A DNA stretch of 64,000 nt from NCBI GenBank assembly GCA_031460455.1, contig JAVKTQ010000004.1:124001-188000 (forward strand), read 5' to 3'. The stretch is from Sporomusaceae bacterium (GTDB taxonomy: Bacteria; Bacillota; Negativicutes; Sporomusales; UBA7701). A program made the translations under genes and the position numbers. The notes under the pieces were generated by a model. That model saw nothing but the letters and a program-made list of their open reading frames with translations, did not search any database and was not told the origin of the DNA. Positions 40,781-50,608 of this stretch are shown here, piece after piece (position 1 is the stretch's first letter; the number at the start of each line of letters is the position of its first letter).

Positions 40781-41764
40781 ATGAAGAGCATCAATTGGGG
40801 TATTATGTCGACCGGAACGATCGCGAAGAAGTTCGCTGGCACCATTTCGCGTCTGACCGACACGGGCAAGGTGCTGGCGGTGGCGTCGCGCAGCATGGCG
40901 ACGGCGAAGGTGTTCGCCACGGAGCACGGGGCGCCGCGGGCGTACGGCGATTACGGCGAGCTGGTCCGCGACGCGGATATCGATGTTGTGTATGTGGCGA
41001 CGCCGCATTCGCACCACTACGAGAACGCGCGGTTGTGCCTGGAGCACGGCAAGCATGTGTTGTGCGAGAAGTCGTTTACGGTGAACGCCGCCCAGGCGGC
41101 CGAGCTCATCGCGCTGGCGCGGGAGAAGCGGCTTTTCATCATGGAGGCGTTCTGGACGAAGTTTCTGCCGGCGTACGGGCTGCTGGCCGGGGAGCTGGCC
41201 GGCGGAGCGATCGGCGCGGTGACCCATTTCCGGGCCCAGTACGGGTTCGCGCCTACGGGGGCCCGCTATGTGCGCAAGTTCGACCCGGCGCTGGCCGGCG
41301 GGGCGCTGCTGGATATCGGCGTGTACGCGCTGGGGGTGGCGGCGATGGTGCTGGGGTACCGGCCGGCGACGCTCCACGCGAAGGCAATCATGGGCGAGTA
41401 CGGGACGGATATGTTCGACAGCATTATGCTGGAATACGAAGGCGGGGCGACGGCCCATCTGGTAACGACGATCGGCAGCGTTATCCCGACCGAGGCGGCG
41501 ATTTTCGGGACAGAGGGCCGCATCGTGCTGCCGGAGTTCACGGCGCTGCAGGAGTTTACGGTGGTGAACGGCGGCGGAGAGCGGACGGTTAAGGCGCCTT
41601 TTGAGGCGAACGGGTTCGAGTACCAGATACGGGAGACGGAGCGCTGCCTGCGGGCGGGGCTGACCGAGAGCCCGGTGATGACGCACGAGCAGACGCTGGC
41701 GGTGATGGGTATGATGGATACGGTCCGCGCCCAATGGGGGCTGCGGTACCCAGGAGAGGAATAG
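40781..41764 (+). CDS. Gfo/Idh/MocA family oxidoreductase
   Basis: About 327 residues from ATG 40781 (a TTG at 40775 is an alternative; GGGGG upstream fits either). N-terminal Rossmann fold with WGIMSTGTIAKKFAGTI, the conserved EKSFTVNAAQAAELI (EKP-type motif as EKS) and VATPHSHHYENARLCLEHGKHVLCEK. C-terminal MocA domain with GGALLDIGVYALGVAAMVLG. Close to trans-1,2-dihydrobenzene-1,2-diol dehydrogenase/glucose-fructose-type enzymes. NAD(P)-dependent sugar or polyol oxidoreductase, substrate unknown. Single gene divergent from the molybdo-enzyme. Confidence 0.87.
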   Translation: MKSINWGIMSTGTIAKKFAGTISRLTDTGKVLAVASRSMATAKVFATEHGAPRAYGDYGELVRDADIDVVYVATPHSHHYENARLCLEHGKHVLCEKSFTVNAAQAAELIALAREKRLFIMEAFWTKFLPAYGLLAGELAGGAIGAVTHFRAQYGFAPTGARYVRKFDPALAGGALLDIGVYALGVAAMVLGYRPATLHAKAIMGEYGTDMFDSIMLEYEGGATAHLVTTIGSVIPTEAAIFGTEGRIVLPEFTALQEFTVVNGGGERTVKAPFEANGFEYQIRETERCLRAGLTESPVMTHEQTLAVMGMMDTVRAQWGLRYPGEE

Positions 41765-41765
41765 G

Positions 41766-41797
41766 AAAAAAGGCTGCGTTTTTAGCAGCCTTTTTTC
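41766..41797. terminator. Bidirectional terminator
   Basis: AAAAAAGGCTGC gttttta GCAGCCTTTTTT. Confidence 0.9.
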
Positions 41798-41800
41798 TTT

Positions 41801-41862
41801 GTGGGAGGGGCTTATGCTATTATAGTTTTTTGTGGGAGAGGCTTATTGCTATTATAGTTTTT
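41801..41862. repeat. Tandem duplication of ~31 bp at the thiolase gene end
   Basis: GTGGGAGGGGCTTATGCTAT..AGTTTTT (41801-41830) is followed by GTGGGAGAGGCTTATTGCTAT..AGTTTTT (41832-41862). They differ by one substitution and one inserted T. The right copy includes the stop codon of the acetyl-CoA acetyltransferase gene. Confidence 0.9.
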
Positions 41863-43033
41863 CGACAATGGTGGCGACGCCCTGGCCGCCGCCGATGCAG
41901 AGGGTGGCGAGGCCGCGTTTGGCGCCGCGCGCTTCCATGGCGTGAAGGAGGGTGACGAGGATGCGGGCGCCGCTGGCGCCGATGGGGTGGCCGAGGGCGG
42001 TGGCGCCGCCGTTGACGTTGACTTTTTCCTTCTGGAAGCCGAGTTCTTTGCCGACGGCCAGAAACTGGGCGGCAAAGGCTTCGTTGGCTTCGATGAGGTC
42101 GATGTCGCCGATGGTGAGGCCGGCTTTGGCTAAAGCCTTACGGGTGGCGGGGACGGGGCCCATGCCCATGACGGAGGGATCGACGCCGCCCGAGCCGTAG
42201 CCGACGATTTTGGCGAGCGGCTTGATGCCGAGGGCTTTGGCTTTGTCGGCGCTCATGACGACGAGGGCGGCCGCGCCGTCGTTGATGCCGGAAGCGTTGC
42301 CGGCGGTGACGGTGCCGTCTTTTTTGAAGGCGGGTTTTAGCTTGCCGAGCGTCTCGGCGGTGGTGCCGGCTTTGGGGAATTCGTCGGTGTCGAAGACGGT
42401 GTCGCCCTTCTTGCCTTTGATGGTGACGGGGACGATTTCTTTTTTGAAGGCACCGCTTTGGATGGCCTTGACGGCTTTATCCTGGGATTCGAAGGCGAGC
42501 TGGTCCTGCATTTCGCGGGTGATACCGTACTGGGCGGCGACGTTTTCGGCGGTGATGCCCATGTGGTAGTCGTTGAAGGCGCACCACAGGCCGTCCTGGA
42601 TCATGACGTCGACGATTTTGTCGTTGCCCATGCGGTAGCCCCAGCGGGCTTTGCTGGACAGGAGGTACGGGGCCTGGGACATGCTTTCCATACCGCCGGC
42701 GAGGATGATGTCGGCGTCGCCGCAGGCGATGGCCTGGGCGGCGAGGTTGACGGTCTTGAGGCCGGAACCGCAGACTTTGTTGACGGTGAAGGAGGGGATT
42801 TCGGCCGGGAGGCCGGCTTTGATAGCCGCCTGGCGGGCGGGGTTTTGGCCGAGTCCGGCCTGGAGGACGTTGCCGAAGATGAGCTCGTCGACAGCCTCGG
42901 CTTTTACGCCGGCGCGGGCCAGCGCTTCCTTGACGACGATGGCGCCCATTTCGGAGGCGGACAGGGAGGCCAGCGTGCCGTTGAAGTTGCCGATAGCAGT
43001 GCGGGCGGCGCTGGCGATGACGATGTCGCGCAT
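41852..43033 (-). CDS. atoB: Acetyl-CoA C-acetyltransferase (thiolase)
   Basis: 393 residues. Thiolase II pattern: nucleophile Cys in [15 protein letters not shown] (about 88), NEAFAAQ, the catalytic His in [17 protein letters not shown] (about 349) and the second Cys in [11 protein letters not shown] (about 379). Interconverts two acetyl-CoA and acetoacetyl-CoA. Last gene of the atoDAEB operon, so it should cleave acetoacetyl-CoA made by AtoDA. ATG 43033 follows GAAGGG. Confidence 0.94.
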   Translation of the reverse strand: MRDIVIASAARTAIGNFNGTLASLSASEMGAIVVKEALARAGVKAEAVDELIFGNVLQAGLGQNPARQAAIKAGLPAEIPSFTVNKVCGSGLKTVNLAAQAIACGDADIILAGGMESMSQAPYLLSSKARWGYRMGNDKIVDVMIQDGLWCAFNDYHMGITAENVAAQYGITREMQDQLAFESQDKAVKAIQSGAFKKEIVPVTIKGKKGDTVFDTDEFPKAGTTAETLGKLKPAFKKDGTVTAGNASGINDGAAALVVMSADKAKALGIKPLAKIVGYGSGGVDPSVMGMGPVPATRKALAKAGLTIGDIDLIEANEAFAAQFLAVGKELGFQKEKVNVNGGATALGHPIGASGARILVTLLHAMEARGAKRGLATLCIGGGQGVATIVEKL

Positions 43034-43061
43034 ACGGAACCCTTCTTTCAGTTTTGGTTTT

Positions 43062-44378
43062 TTAGAATATCATCAACCCGAGGGCGATGATGATGCCGCT
43101 CCAGATGAGGGTCATGACGCAGTAGCCCATGATGTCGCGGACGCCGAGTTTGGCGATCCCCAGGAGGGGCAGCGCCCAGAAGGGCTGGATCATGTTGGTC
43201 CACTGGTCGCCGTAGGCGATGCTCATGGCGACTTTGGCCGGGTCGACGCCGAGGGCCGCGCCGGCCGGGATGTTGATGGGGCCCTGCACGATCCACTGGC
43301 CGCCGCCGGAGGGCACGAAGAAGTTGATGACGCCGCCGGCGATGAAGGTGAACAGCGGGAAGGTGAAGGGGGTGGAGAAGGAGATGAACCACTTGGCGAT
43401 GATGGCGGCCAGGCCGGAGGAAACCATGATGCCCTGGATGCCGCCGTAAAGCGGGAACTGGAGGGCGATGCCGCCGGCTCCCTTTATGGCTTCGTTCATC
43501 GCCCGGACGTAGTTGATGGGTGTCATGTGGAGGATGACGCCGGCGACGAAGAAGATGCAGATTACGATGTTGAGGGACAGGTCGAAGCCCTTTGTGGCGA
43601 AGTAATAGACGAGGTAGATGACACCCATGGCGCCGAACAGCATGTTGATGACGACGCTGTTTTCCAGCATGGTCGCGAAGGTCTGCTTGGCGGGCGCGGC
43701 CGGCTCTTCAGGCTCGGCGAGCAGCTCGGGGTCGACGGTCCTGATGTCTTCGGGTTTGGGGGCCATCATTTTGAAGAGGAGCGGCAGGGTGATGATGATC
43801 GCCCAGGTGATGATGAGGTTCGAGGGAGAGAAGATGGTGCTGGTGACGGGGATGATGCCGGTCAGTTTTTCCACGAGATGGCCTTTGCTGGCCACGGCGA
43901 GGGGGATGGAGCCGGAGATGCCGCCGTGCCAGATGACGAAGCCGGAGTAACCGGCGGCGACGACAAAGCTGTAGTCGGTGCCTGCCACCCGGCGGGCTAG
44001 TTCGCGGGCCAGCAGGGCGCCGACGACCAGGCCGAAGCCCCAGTTGAGGAAGCTGGCCACGCCGACGACGAAGCAGTTGAGCATGGCGGCCTGGGTGCCG
44101 TTTTTGGGGATGGCGGCCAGCGTGCTCAGGAAGGCTTTCACCGGTTTGCTGCTGGCGAGGGCGTGACCGGTGACGAGGATGAGGATCATCTGCATGGCGA
44201 AGGCGATGATGCCGTACAGGCCGTTGCCCCACATCATGATGAGATCGATGAAGCCTTTGCCGGTGAGGGCGAAAGCCATGATGAAGGCCACGAAGGTGAG
44301 GATGATAGCGAACAAGTAGGCGTCGGGGAGGTACTTCTGGACGAGAACGACGAAGAAGTTGGCCATTCTGTTAAGCAT
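43062..44378 (-). CDS. atoE: Short-chain fatty acid transporter AtoE
   Basis: 438 residues with about twelve membrane segments. AtoE family features: [72 protein letters not shown], and [57 protein letters not shown]. Imports acetoacetate/butyrate-type acids. Between CoA-transferase and thiolase genes; ATG behind GGAGG. Confidence 0.94.
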   Translation of the reverse strand: MLNRMANFFVVLVQKYLPDAYLFAIILTFVAFIMAFALTGKGFIDLIMMWGNGLYGIIAFAMQMILILVTGHALASSKPVKAFLSTLAAIPKNGTQAAMLNCFVVGVASFLNWGFGLVVGALLARELARRVAGTDYSFVVAAGYSGFVIWHGGISGSIPLAVASKGHLVEKLTGIIPVTSTIFSPSNLIITWAIIITLPLLFKMMAPKPEDIRTVDPELLAEPEEPAAPAKQTFATMLENSVVINMLFGAMGVIYLVYYFATKGFDLSLNIVICIFFVAGVILHMTPINYVRAMNEAIKGAGGIALQFPLYGGIQGIMVSSGLAAIIAKWFISFSTPFTFPLFTFIAGGVINFFVPSGGGQWIVQGPINIPAGAALGVDPAKVAMSIAYGDQWTNMIQPFWALPLLGIAKLGVRDIMGYCVMTLIWSGIIIALGLMIF

Positions 44379-44522
44379 TGGGGTCCTCCTTTTTATTTTT
44401 TTGGGGAGCTCATATCTGCGGCCGGGACACAGTCCTCCCTTTTCGTGCGTGATGTCGCGGAGGGTCGGCTTCGGGGATGACGACCAGAGGAAGGGCGCGT
44501 GTCCGGCGAGATTTATGCGACA

Positions 44523-45164
44523 TCACATAGTTTTCAGCGCGGGGCTGACGGTAAGCTTGGCTTCGGTTTTGGCGATGACGTCCGCGGCGCTGACGCCGGG
44601 GGCGGTCTCTTCGAGGACGAGGCCGGCCGGGGTGACGCGGATGACGCCGAGCTCGGTGACGATGAGGGTGACGACGCCTTTGCCGGTGAGCGGCAGGTTG
44701 CAGTTTTTCAGGATTTTGGGGCTGCCGTCTTTGGCGGTGTGCTCCATGGCGGCGATGACTTTTTTGGCGCCGACGACGAGGTCCATGGCGCCGCCCATGC
44801 CAGGCACCATTTTGCCGGGGACCATCCAGTTGGCGAGGTTGCCCTGTTCGTCGACCTGGAGGGCGCCGAGGACGGTGGCGTCGACGTGGCCGCCGCGGAT
44901 GAGGCTGAAGGACATGAGGCTGTCGAAGGTGGCGCCGCCGGGGATGATGCCCGCGGGCGCGCCGCCGGCGTTTGTGAGGTCGGGGTCGGTTTCGGCGACC
45001 GGACCGAGGCCGACAAAGCCGTTTTCGGACTGGAGGACGATCGAGACGTCCGCAGGCAGGTAGTTGGGGACGAGGGTCGGCAGGCCGATGCCGAGGTTGA
45101 CGAGTTCCCCGTCCTTGAGTTCGCGCGCGACGCGGCGGGCGATGGTTTCCTTGGCGCTAGCCAT
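44523..45164 (-). CDS. atoA: Acetate/butyrate--acetoacetate CoA-transferase subunit beta
   Basis: 213 residues from ATG 45164 behind AAAGGGG. Family I CoA-transferase beta subunit: catalytic Glu in [13 protein letters not shown] (about 48), [10 protein letters not shown], and [14 protein letters not shown]. Transfers CoA to acetoacetate or butyrate with the alpha subunit. The start overlaps the upstream alpha gene by eight bases, so the two are coupled. Confidence 0.94.
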   Translation of the reverse strand: MASAKETIARRVARELKDGELVNLGIGLPTLVPNYLPADVSIVLQSENGFVGLGPVAETDPDLTNAGGAPAGIIPGGATFDSLMSFSLIRGGHVDATVLGALQVDEQGNLANWMVPGKMVPGMGGAMDLVVGAKKVIAAMEHTAKDGSPKILKNCNLPLTGKGVVTLIVTELGVIRVTPAGLVLEETAPGVSAADVIAKTEAKLTVSPALKTM

Positions 45165-45825
45165 TGACGGCCACCCCTTTCCCTTGAACGATGATGTCGA
45201 CGACGACGCCGGGAACGGTGACTTCATCGGGGTCGATCGCCCCTGTTTCGACGATTTGCTCGACTTCGGCGATAACGGTGCCGGCGGCGAGGGCCATGAG
45301 CGGGTTGAAGTTCTTGGCGCTGCGCCGGAGAACGAGGTTGCCGGCCTTGTCGGCCTTGTGGGCCTTGAGGAGGGCGACGTCGGCGCGGAGGGGCAACTCG
45401 ACGAGGTATTCGCGGCCGGCGAGTGTTAATTTTTGTTTACCTTCTTCGACAACGGTGCCGACGCCGGTGGGGGTGAGGATGCCGCCGAGGCCGGCGCCGC
45501 CGGCGCGGATCTGTTCGGCGAGCGTGCCCTGGGGCGTGAGGACGACGTCGAGTTCGCCGGCGATCATCTGGCGACCGGTTTCGGGGTTGGTGCCGATGTG
45601 GGAGACGATGGCTTTTTTGAGCTGGCGGGTTACCACCAGTTTACCGATGCCAACTTCCGGCATGGCGGTGTCGTTGGCGATAACGGTGAGGTCTTTGACG
45701 CCTTTGGCGACGAGGGCGTCGATGATGGCTGCAGGCGTACCGACGCCCAGGAAGCCGCCAATCATTACGGTGGCCCCGTCTTTGACGGCCGCAACCGCCT
45801 CAGCGAGTGGTCGTACTTTGTTCAA
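45157..45825 (-). CDS. atoD: Acetate/butyrate--acetoacetate CoA-transferase subunit alpha
   Basis: 222 residues from TTG 45825, seven bases after AAGGAGG. Alpha-subunit pattern: [26 protein letters not shown], CoA-binding-type [17 protein letters not shown], and [33 protein letters not shown]. First gene of the atoDAEB operon, directly downstream of a sigma-54-like promoter / terminator hairpin. Confidence 0.94.
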   Translation of the reverse strand: MNKVRPLAEAVAAVKDGATVMIGGFLGVGTPAAIIDALVAKGVKDLTVIANDTAMPEVGIGKLVVTRQLKKAIVSHIGTNPETGRQMIAGELDVVLTPQGTLAEQIRAGGAGLGGILTPTGVGTVVEEGKQKLTLAGREYLVELPLRADVALLKAHKADKAGNLVLRRSAKNFNPLMALAAGTVIAEVEQIVETGAIDPDEVTVPGVVVDIIVQGKGVAVNG

Positions 45826-45870
45826 TTCGCTTCCTCCTTGTTTGAAGAATTAGTTCTGCCGTATAAAAAC

Positions 45871-45906
45871 GCAAAAACCGTGCCAAAAAATAAATTTTCG
45901 GCACGG
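45871..45906 (-). promoter_or_regulatory. Candidate sigma-54 promoter of atoDAEB, overlapping the atoSC terminator
   Basis: On the minus strand TTGGCACGGTTTTTGCG has GG and GC separated by ten bases (GG 45883-45884, GC 45871-45872), as in -24/-12 promoters. The same bases form the descending arm and T-run of a terminator: CCGTGCC..GGCACGG (45878-45906) then TTTTT. AtoC, a sigma-54 activator, is encoded just upstream, which supports the promoter reading; both functions may coexist. Confidence 0.6.
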
Positions 45907-46009
45907 CGGGCTATGAAGGGGGTTCCCCCGCTTCGGCGGGAGAAAAGTATGGGGTTGTCGGCAAAGAAACGCCTATTTTTTGCGCGGCCGGGCGACTAAT
46001 GTTTGCGCA

Positions 46010-47398
46010 TCATTCTTCGTTTTCGGCGGCGAGGTTGTATTCGGCTATTTTGTACTGAAGGGCCCGCCGGCTCATGTCGAGGTCGCGGGCGGTTTTCATG
46101 CGGTTGCCTTTGTTGCGCTGCAGCGCGTCGCGAATGATTACGCTTTCGGTTTCCTTGATGATGTCGCGCAGGCTTTCGCCGTGCCAGGGGGAGGCCCCTT
46201 GGGCGGCGCGGCGCTCGTGGGCGTCGGGGCGGAGCTGGGCCGGCAGGTCTTCGGGGAAGATCATCCGGCCGGTGCTCATTATCACCGCCCGCTCGACGAC
46301 GTTGGACAGTTCGCGGATGTTGCCCGGCCAGCGGTACACCGCCAGCAGGGCCATGGCTTCGGGGTCGAAGTCGTCGAGGTCGCGGCCCGCTTCCTGGGCG
46401 AATTTCTGCAGGAAGAGGCGCGCCAGCAGGGGGATGTCCTCCCGCCGGTCCCGAAGCGGCGGAATTTCGACAGTGACGACCGCGAGGCGGTAGTAGAGGT
46501 CTTGCCGGAATTCGCCCCGCTCGACGAGCTCGGGCAGGGAACGGTTGGTGGCGGCGACGACGCGCATGTCGGTCTTGACGGTCTGGCTGCCGCCCACGCG
46601 CTCGAATTCGCGCTCCTGCAGCACTCTGAGCAGCTTGACCTGGACGGACATAGGCATTTCGCCGATCTCGTCGAGCAGCAGGGTGCCTTTGTCGGCGAGC
46701 TCGAAGCGGCCGATGCGGCGGGAGGCGGCGCTGGTGAACGCCCCTTTCTCGTGACCGAACAGCTCGCTTTCGAGCAGCGTTTCCGGCAGGGCGCTGCAGT
46801 TGACTTTGATGAGCGGCCCGCCGGCCCGCAGGCTGTTAAAGTGGATGGTGTTGACCATCAGTTCCTTGCCGGTGCCGCTTTCGCCGGTGATGAGCACGGT
46901 GGCCTGGGTGGGGGCGACGCGGGCGACGGTGTCGTAGACCTTGCGCATGGCGGGCGAGTTGGTGATGACCCTGTCGAGGCTGAAGTGGGCCGACAGCTCC
47001 TGGCGGAGGAGGTTGGCCTCCTGGGCGAGCTGCCTGTTTTCGACGGCCCGCCGCAGCATTATCTTCAGTTCGTCGATGTTGAAGGGTTTGATGATGTAGT
47101 CGTAGGCCCCGGCTTTCATGGCCTCGACGGCTTTGTCGACGGTGGCGAAGGCGGTCATGAGGATGACGGCGGCGCCGAACTGCTCCTGGCGCATGGCCCG
47201 GAAGGCGGTCATGCCGTCCATCCTGGGCATGCGGATATCCATGAGGATGACGTCGGGCTGCTCGCGGCGGCCGATTTCCAGGGCGGCTTTGCCGTCTTCG
47301 GCGGTGAGAACTTCGTAGCCTTCGCTGCGGAGCACGACGTCGAGCATCGCCCGGACGCTTTCTTCGTCGTCGGCAACGAGTATTCTGCCTGTCTGCAT
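46010..47398 (-). CDS. atoC: Sigma-54-dependent response regulator (AtoC-type)
   Basis: 462 residues. Receiver domain (1-120) with phospho-acceptor Asp in VILMDIRMPRMDG and Lys in YIIKPF; AAA+ domain (about 140-380) with Walker A GESGTGKE, the sigma-54 contact loop GAFTSA (consensus GAFTGA), Walker B LLLDEIGEMP; C-terminal Fis-type helix-turn-helix (MKTARDLDMSRRALQYKIAEY). It activates sigma-54 promoters, presumably atoDAEB. It begins three bases after the sensor gene. Confidence 0.93.
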   Translation of the reverse strand: MQTGRILVADDEESVRAMLDVVLRSEGYEVLTAEDGKAALEIGRREQPDVILMDIRMPRMDGMTAFRAMRQEQFGAAVILMTAFATVDKAVEAMKAGAYDYIIKPFNIDELKIMLRRAVENRQLAQEANLLRQELSAHFSLDRVITNSPAMRKVYDTVARVAPTQATVLITGESGTGKELMVNTIHFNSLRAGGPLIKVNCSALPETLLESELFGHEKGAFTSAASRRIGRFELADKGTLLLDEIGEMPMSVQVKLLRVLQEREFERVGGSQTVKTDMRVVAATNRSLPELVERGEFRQDLYYRLAVVTVEIPPLRDRREDIPLLARLFLQKFAQEAGRDLDDFDPEAMALLAVYRWPGNIRELSNVVERAVIMSTGRMIFPEDLPAQLRPDAHERRAAQGASPWHGESLRDIIKETESVIIRDALQRNKGNRMKTARDLDMSRRALQYKIAEYNLAAENEE

Positions 47399-47401
47399 CT
47401 A

Positions 47402-49240
47402 CTATTCCCCCTGTCGGTGGGCCAGCGGTACGAGGATGCGGATGACCGCCCCGCCGGCGGGGTTGTCCTCGATGAGGATGCGCCCCCCGCGGGCGGCGAC
47501 GATGCGCTGCACGACCGCCAGGCCGAGTCCGGTGCCTGTCTGTTTTGTGGTGAAGAAGGGGTCGAACACTTTCTCGCGGATGGCGGCCGGGATGCCCGGC
47601 CCGGTGTCGGCGAAGCGGACTTCGATTTCGTCCGTTTCCCGCAGGTGGCGGGCGCTGACCTTGATCGTCCCTTCGTGGTCCATTGCCTGGAGTGAGTTGA
47701 GGAGGAGGTTGAGGAATACCTGTTTGAACTGCTCGCCGTCGATGCTGACGAGCGGCAGCCCTTCTTCGATGAAGGTGTCGAACACGATGCCGTGGCTCTT
47801 GGCCTGGCTCTGCAGGAGGATGAGGGTGTCCTGGAGCACTTTGGCGAGGTCGGTGGGGACGGCTTTTTCCTGGCAGGGCCGGGAGAAGTAGAGCAGTGTT
47901 TCGATTATTCTGTTCATGCGGTCGACTTCGCGCATGAGCATCGGCAGGTAGGTGGCCCGCTCTTCTTCGCTGCCGGCGGTCTGGAAGTACTGGAGGAAGC
48001 CTTTGATGCTGGTGAGGGGGTTGCGGATTTCGTGGGCGACGCCGGCCATGAGCTCGCCGAGGGTGGCCAGGCGGTCGGCGCGGCTGACCTGCTCTTCGAG
48101 GCGCTTGCGCTCGGTGAGGTCTTCGAAGACGACGACGGCGCCGAGGATTTTGCCGTTGATGTCGCGCAGCATGGAGGTGGAGACGCTGATCCAGAGTCTG
48201 CCGTGCCTGATGGGGTATTCGATTTTGCTGGCGATATAGGGCTCGCCGGTGCGGAGGGTGGCGAGGAGGCGGCTGTTGAAGTCGGTGTCCTGGGAGAAGA
48301 GGTCTTCGTAGTATCTGCCGATAACCTCGGGGGCGGCAAAGCCGGTCATGGTCTCGGCGGCGCGGTTGAAGGCGGTGATCTTGCCTTCGGTGTCGACGGC
48401 AATTATGCCGTCAGCCATGCTTTCCATGATGTTTTCGCTCAGTGTCCGCGCGTCGCCGAGGGCGGCGGCCATTTCGTTGATGGTGGCCGCGACTTCGCCC
48501 ATTTCCCCGGTGACGCCGGTGATGGGCTGGCGGAGGTTGAAGCGCAGCTGCCTGAGCCCCTGGATGACGGTCTGGACGTCTTTGATCATGCTGCCGGTGA
48601 GGCTGAGGATGAGGAAGATGCTGAGCAGCAGGCCGGCGGTCATGGAGACGGTCAGTCCCCTGTCCATGGCCGCGATCTGGGTCTGGATGTCGTCGGTGAG
48701 TTCGTTGACCCAGATGTAGCCGATGACCTGCCCCTCGCGGTAGACGGGGCGCATGGCGTTCATGATGTTGCCGCGCACCAGGGTGCCGGATTCGACCCGG
48801 AACTCGTTGTCGGCCATGACGGTGCGCCCGGGGTGGTCTTTTTCGATCGACCAGCCGACGGTGTGGCCGAAGCTCTTGGACGGGCCGTAGGTGACGATGG
48901 CGTCAAGGTCCCGTGAGTAGAAGCCGGCTCCGAGGCCGGGGGCGGATGCGGCGATTTCGTCGGTGGCGCCGGCAAGCTCGCGGTTGAGGATGGCGATCTG
49001 TTCCTCGCGGGACGCGCCGGTGGCCCGGTGGCGCCTAAGGATGCCGGCGAATCCGTCGGGGCCGAGCCGCGAGTCGAGGATGTAGCTTACCGCGGCCAGT
49101 TTGCTTTTTTTCTCTTCGAGCAGCGATTGCTCGGCACTCTGCTTCATGGCGAAGCCGGCGACGAGGATGGGTATGTTTACGATGAGCAGCGAGAGCACGA
49201 TAAGGCGGCCCCGCCAGCTTTTAAACCATTGTCTCCACAT
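47402..49240 (-). CDS. atoS: Sensor histidine kinase (AtoS-type)
   Basis: 612 residues from ATG 49240, seven bases after GGAG; longer starts have no ribosome site. Two membrane segments (about 12-32 and 190-212) flank an extracytoplasmic sensor; then HAMP-like region, PAS (about 270-380: IMESMADGIIAVDTEGKITAFNRAAETM), HisKA with phospho-His in GVAHEIRNPLTSIKG, and HATPase with NLLLNSLQAMD, FADTGPGIP and GTGLGLAVVQRIV. Forms a two-component pair with AtoC; probably senses acetoacetate or related acids. Confidence 0.92.
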   Translation of the reverse strand: MWRQWFKSWRGRLIVLSLLIVNIPILVAGFAMKQSAEQSLLEEKKSKLAAVSYILDSRLGPDGFAGILRRHRATGASREEQIAILNRELAGATDEIAASAPGLGAGFYSRDLDAIVTYGPSKSFGHTVGWSIEKDHPGRTVMADNEFRVESGTLVRGNIMNAMRPVYREGQVIGYIWVNELTDDIQTQIAAMDRGLTVSMTAGLLLSIFLILSLTGSMIKDVQTVIQGLRQLRFNLRQPITGVTGEMGEVAATINEMAAALGDARTLSENIMESMADGIIAVDTEGKITAFNRAAETMTGFAAPEVIGRYYEDLFSQDTDFNSRLLATLRTGEPYIASKIEYPIRHGRLWISVSTSMLRDINGKILGAVVVFEDLTERKRLEEQVSRADRLATLGELMAGVAHEIRNPLTSIKGFLQYFQTAGSEEERATYLPMLMREVDRMNRIIETLLYFSRPCQEKAVPTDLAKVLQDTLILLQSQAKSHGIVFDTFIEEGLPLVSIDGEQFKQVFLNLLLNSLQAMDHEGTIKVSARHLRETDEIEVRFADTGPGIPAAIREKVFDPFFTTKQTGTGLGLAVVQRIVAARGGRILIEDNPAGGAVIRILVPLAHRQGE

Positions 49241-49379
49241 ATCGGCACTCCGTTTTATGGCTGTGTTCATGTGCGCATCACGACCATCCGCGAATAATAG
49301 TAGCAAGTTTCGTTCCAAGCTGTTTGTTATCTTCGCCGCGCGACCGGATAACCCTGCGGGAGAGGGACCGGCAGAAAAA

Positions 49380-49412
49380 GGAACCACCGCCGGCGGGCGG
49401 TGGTTTAGTTTT
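49380..49412 (-). terminator. Terminator of azlCD
   Basis: AACCACCGCC / GGCGGTGGTT hairpin followed on the minus strand by CCTTTTTC. Confidence 0.85.
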
Positions 49413-49714
49413 TATAAGGAGAGAATCACATAGGCCGCAGCTATCGAGGCGACGACGGACGGCACCAGGCTGCCGCCGCAGAAGGAGACGGCGGCGGCGA
49501 CGGCGATCGCGGCCAGCGTGGCCGGCATCATGCCGGGGGCGCTTTCGGCGATGCCTCTGATTATCAGCGCGCCGAGGGCGGCGTAGGGGATGCAGCGCAG
49601 GAAGCGACGCAGCAGGGGGTGCAGCGGCCGCTGGGCGAGGGCGGCGAGCGGCAGCAGGCGCGGCAGGTAGGTGACGAGCATCATGCCGAGGATGAGGGGC
49701 AGGTATTCGGTCAT
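49412..49714 (-). CDS. azlD: Branched-chain amino acid export protein, AzlD family
   Basis: 100 residues with three to four membrane segments: LPLILGMMLVTYLPRLLPLAALA, FLRCIPYAALGALIIRGI, TLAAIAVAAAVSFCGGSLVPSVVASIAAAYVIL. AzlD is the small partner of AzlC. It overlaps azlC by ATGA. Confidence 0.9.
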   Translation of the reverse strand: MTEYLPLILGMMLVTYLPRLLPLAALAQRPLHPLLRRFLRCIPYAALGALIIRGIAESAPGMMPATLAAIAVAAAVSFCGGSLVPSVVASIAAAYVILSL

Positions 49715-50418
49715 ATTTCCTCCTCCCCGCCACCGTCGCCGAGCACCGCCAGGCCGGCGGCGGCGGCGGCGATTATGGCGGCGATGAGGCTCCAGCCGGA
49801 GGACAGCGGCGTAAAGCGGGTGAAGAGCAGGTACAGCAGGCCGGCCAGCAGGACGATGACGAGGGCGCCGGCGCGTTTTTTGAGCTCGGGGACGAGGATG
49901 GCGGCGAAGAGCGCGTACAGGCCGATGCCGAGGCTGCTCTGGACGGCCGCCGGCAACACCTGGCCGACGAGGTAGCCGGCGACGGTGCCGCCGAACCAGG
50001 CGACGTAGGCGGCGCCGTTGAGGCCGAGGAGGTAGCGTGCGGTGAGTTTGCCGGCCTTGAGCGAGGCGACGGAGAAGGTTTCGTCGGTGACGCCGAAGGC
50101 GATGAGCGGCACCAGTCCGCGGCGCACGCCTTGCAGGCGGGCGGCCAGGGCGGCGCTCATCATCATGTGGCGGAGGTTGAGGAGGAAGGTGGCGAGGACG
50201 ATGTCGGCGGCGGCGATGCCGGCCTTGATGAGGTCGAGGGCCATGAACTGGCTGGCGCCGGCGAAGACGACGAGGGAAAAGAGGCCGGCGTCGGCGAGGG
50301 TGACGCCGACCGTTTTGGCGAGCAGGCCGAACGCCATCGCCACCGGGAAATAGCCGACCATGATCGGGATGCCGTCGGCCGCGCCTTGCCGGAAGCCCGG
50401 TTCTTTTTCCTGTACCAT
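49711..50418 (-). CDS. azlC: Branched-chain amino acid export protein, AzlC family
   Basis: 235 residues from ATG 50418 behind AGGG. AzlC pattern: RQGAADGIPIMVGYFPVAMAFGLLAKTVGVTL, VVFAGASQFMALDLI, FLLNLRHMMMSAALA and GVTDETFSVAS, with seven or so membrane segments. With AzlD it exports branched-chain amino acids or analogues. An upstream in-frame extension is shadow of the opposite intergenic region. Confidence 0.93.
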   Translation of the reverse strand: MVQEKEPGFRQGAADGIPIMVGYFPVAMAFGLLAKTVGVTLADAGLFSLVVFAGASQFMALDLIKAGIAAADIVLATFLLNLRHMMMSAALAARLQGVRRGLVPLIAFGVTDETFSVASLKAGKLTARYLLGLNGAAYVAWFGGTVAGYLVGQVLPAAVQSSLGIGLYALFAAILVPELKKRAGALVIVLLAGLLYLLFTRFTPLSSGWSLIAAIIAAAAAGLAVLGDGGGEEEI

Positions 50419-50526
50419 CGCCAACCCTCCCGCCTGCCTGTTATTGCTAAAATAATGTAATAAGGGTATTATAGCGCAGCGGCGGGCAAAATAAAAGGTC
50501 AGGGGCCGGCGGGCCGCGGTATTTGT

Positions 50527-50555
50527 TTGACGCGCGGGGCAAGTTGTGGTATCTT
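50527..50555 (+). promoter_or_regulatory. Promoter of the ABC-F gene
   Basis: TTGACG (50527-50532), 17-bp spacer, TATCTT (50550-50555). Confidence 0.78.
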
Positions 50556-50576
50556 TAATTAGTATGTCGGAATAAC

Positions 50577-50608
50577 AAGCCGCCTTTATCGGACGGCTTT
50601 TGCTTTTT
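50577..50608 (+). terminator. Leader terminator (attenuator-like) before the ABC-F gene
   Basis: AAGCCG cctttatcgga CGGCTT then TTGCTTTTT, between the promoter and the start codon; could be an attenuator. Confidence 0.6.

Noticed and set aside
45980-47695. 571-codon plus-strand frame opposite atoC
   Set aside because: Antisense shadow of a clear AtoC; no recognisable domain or start signal.
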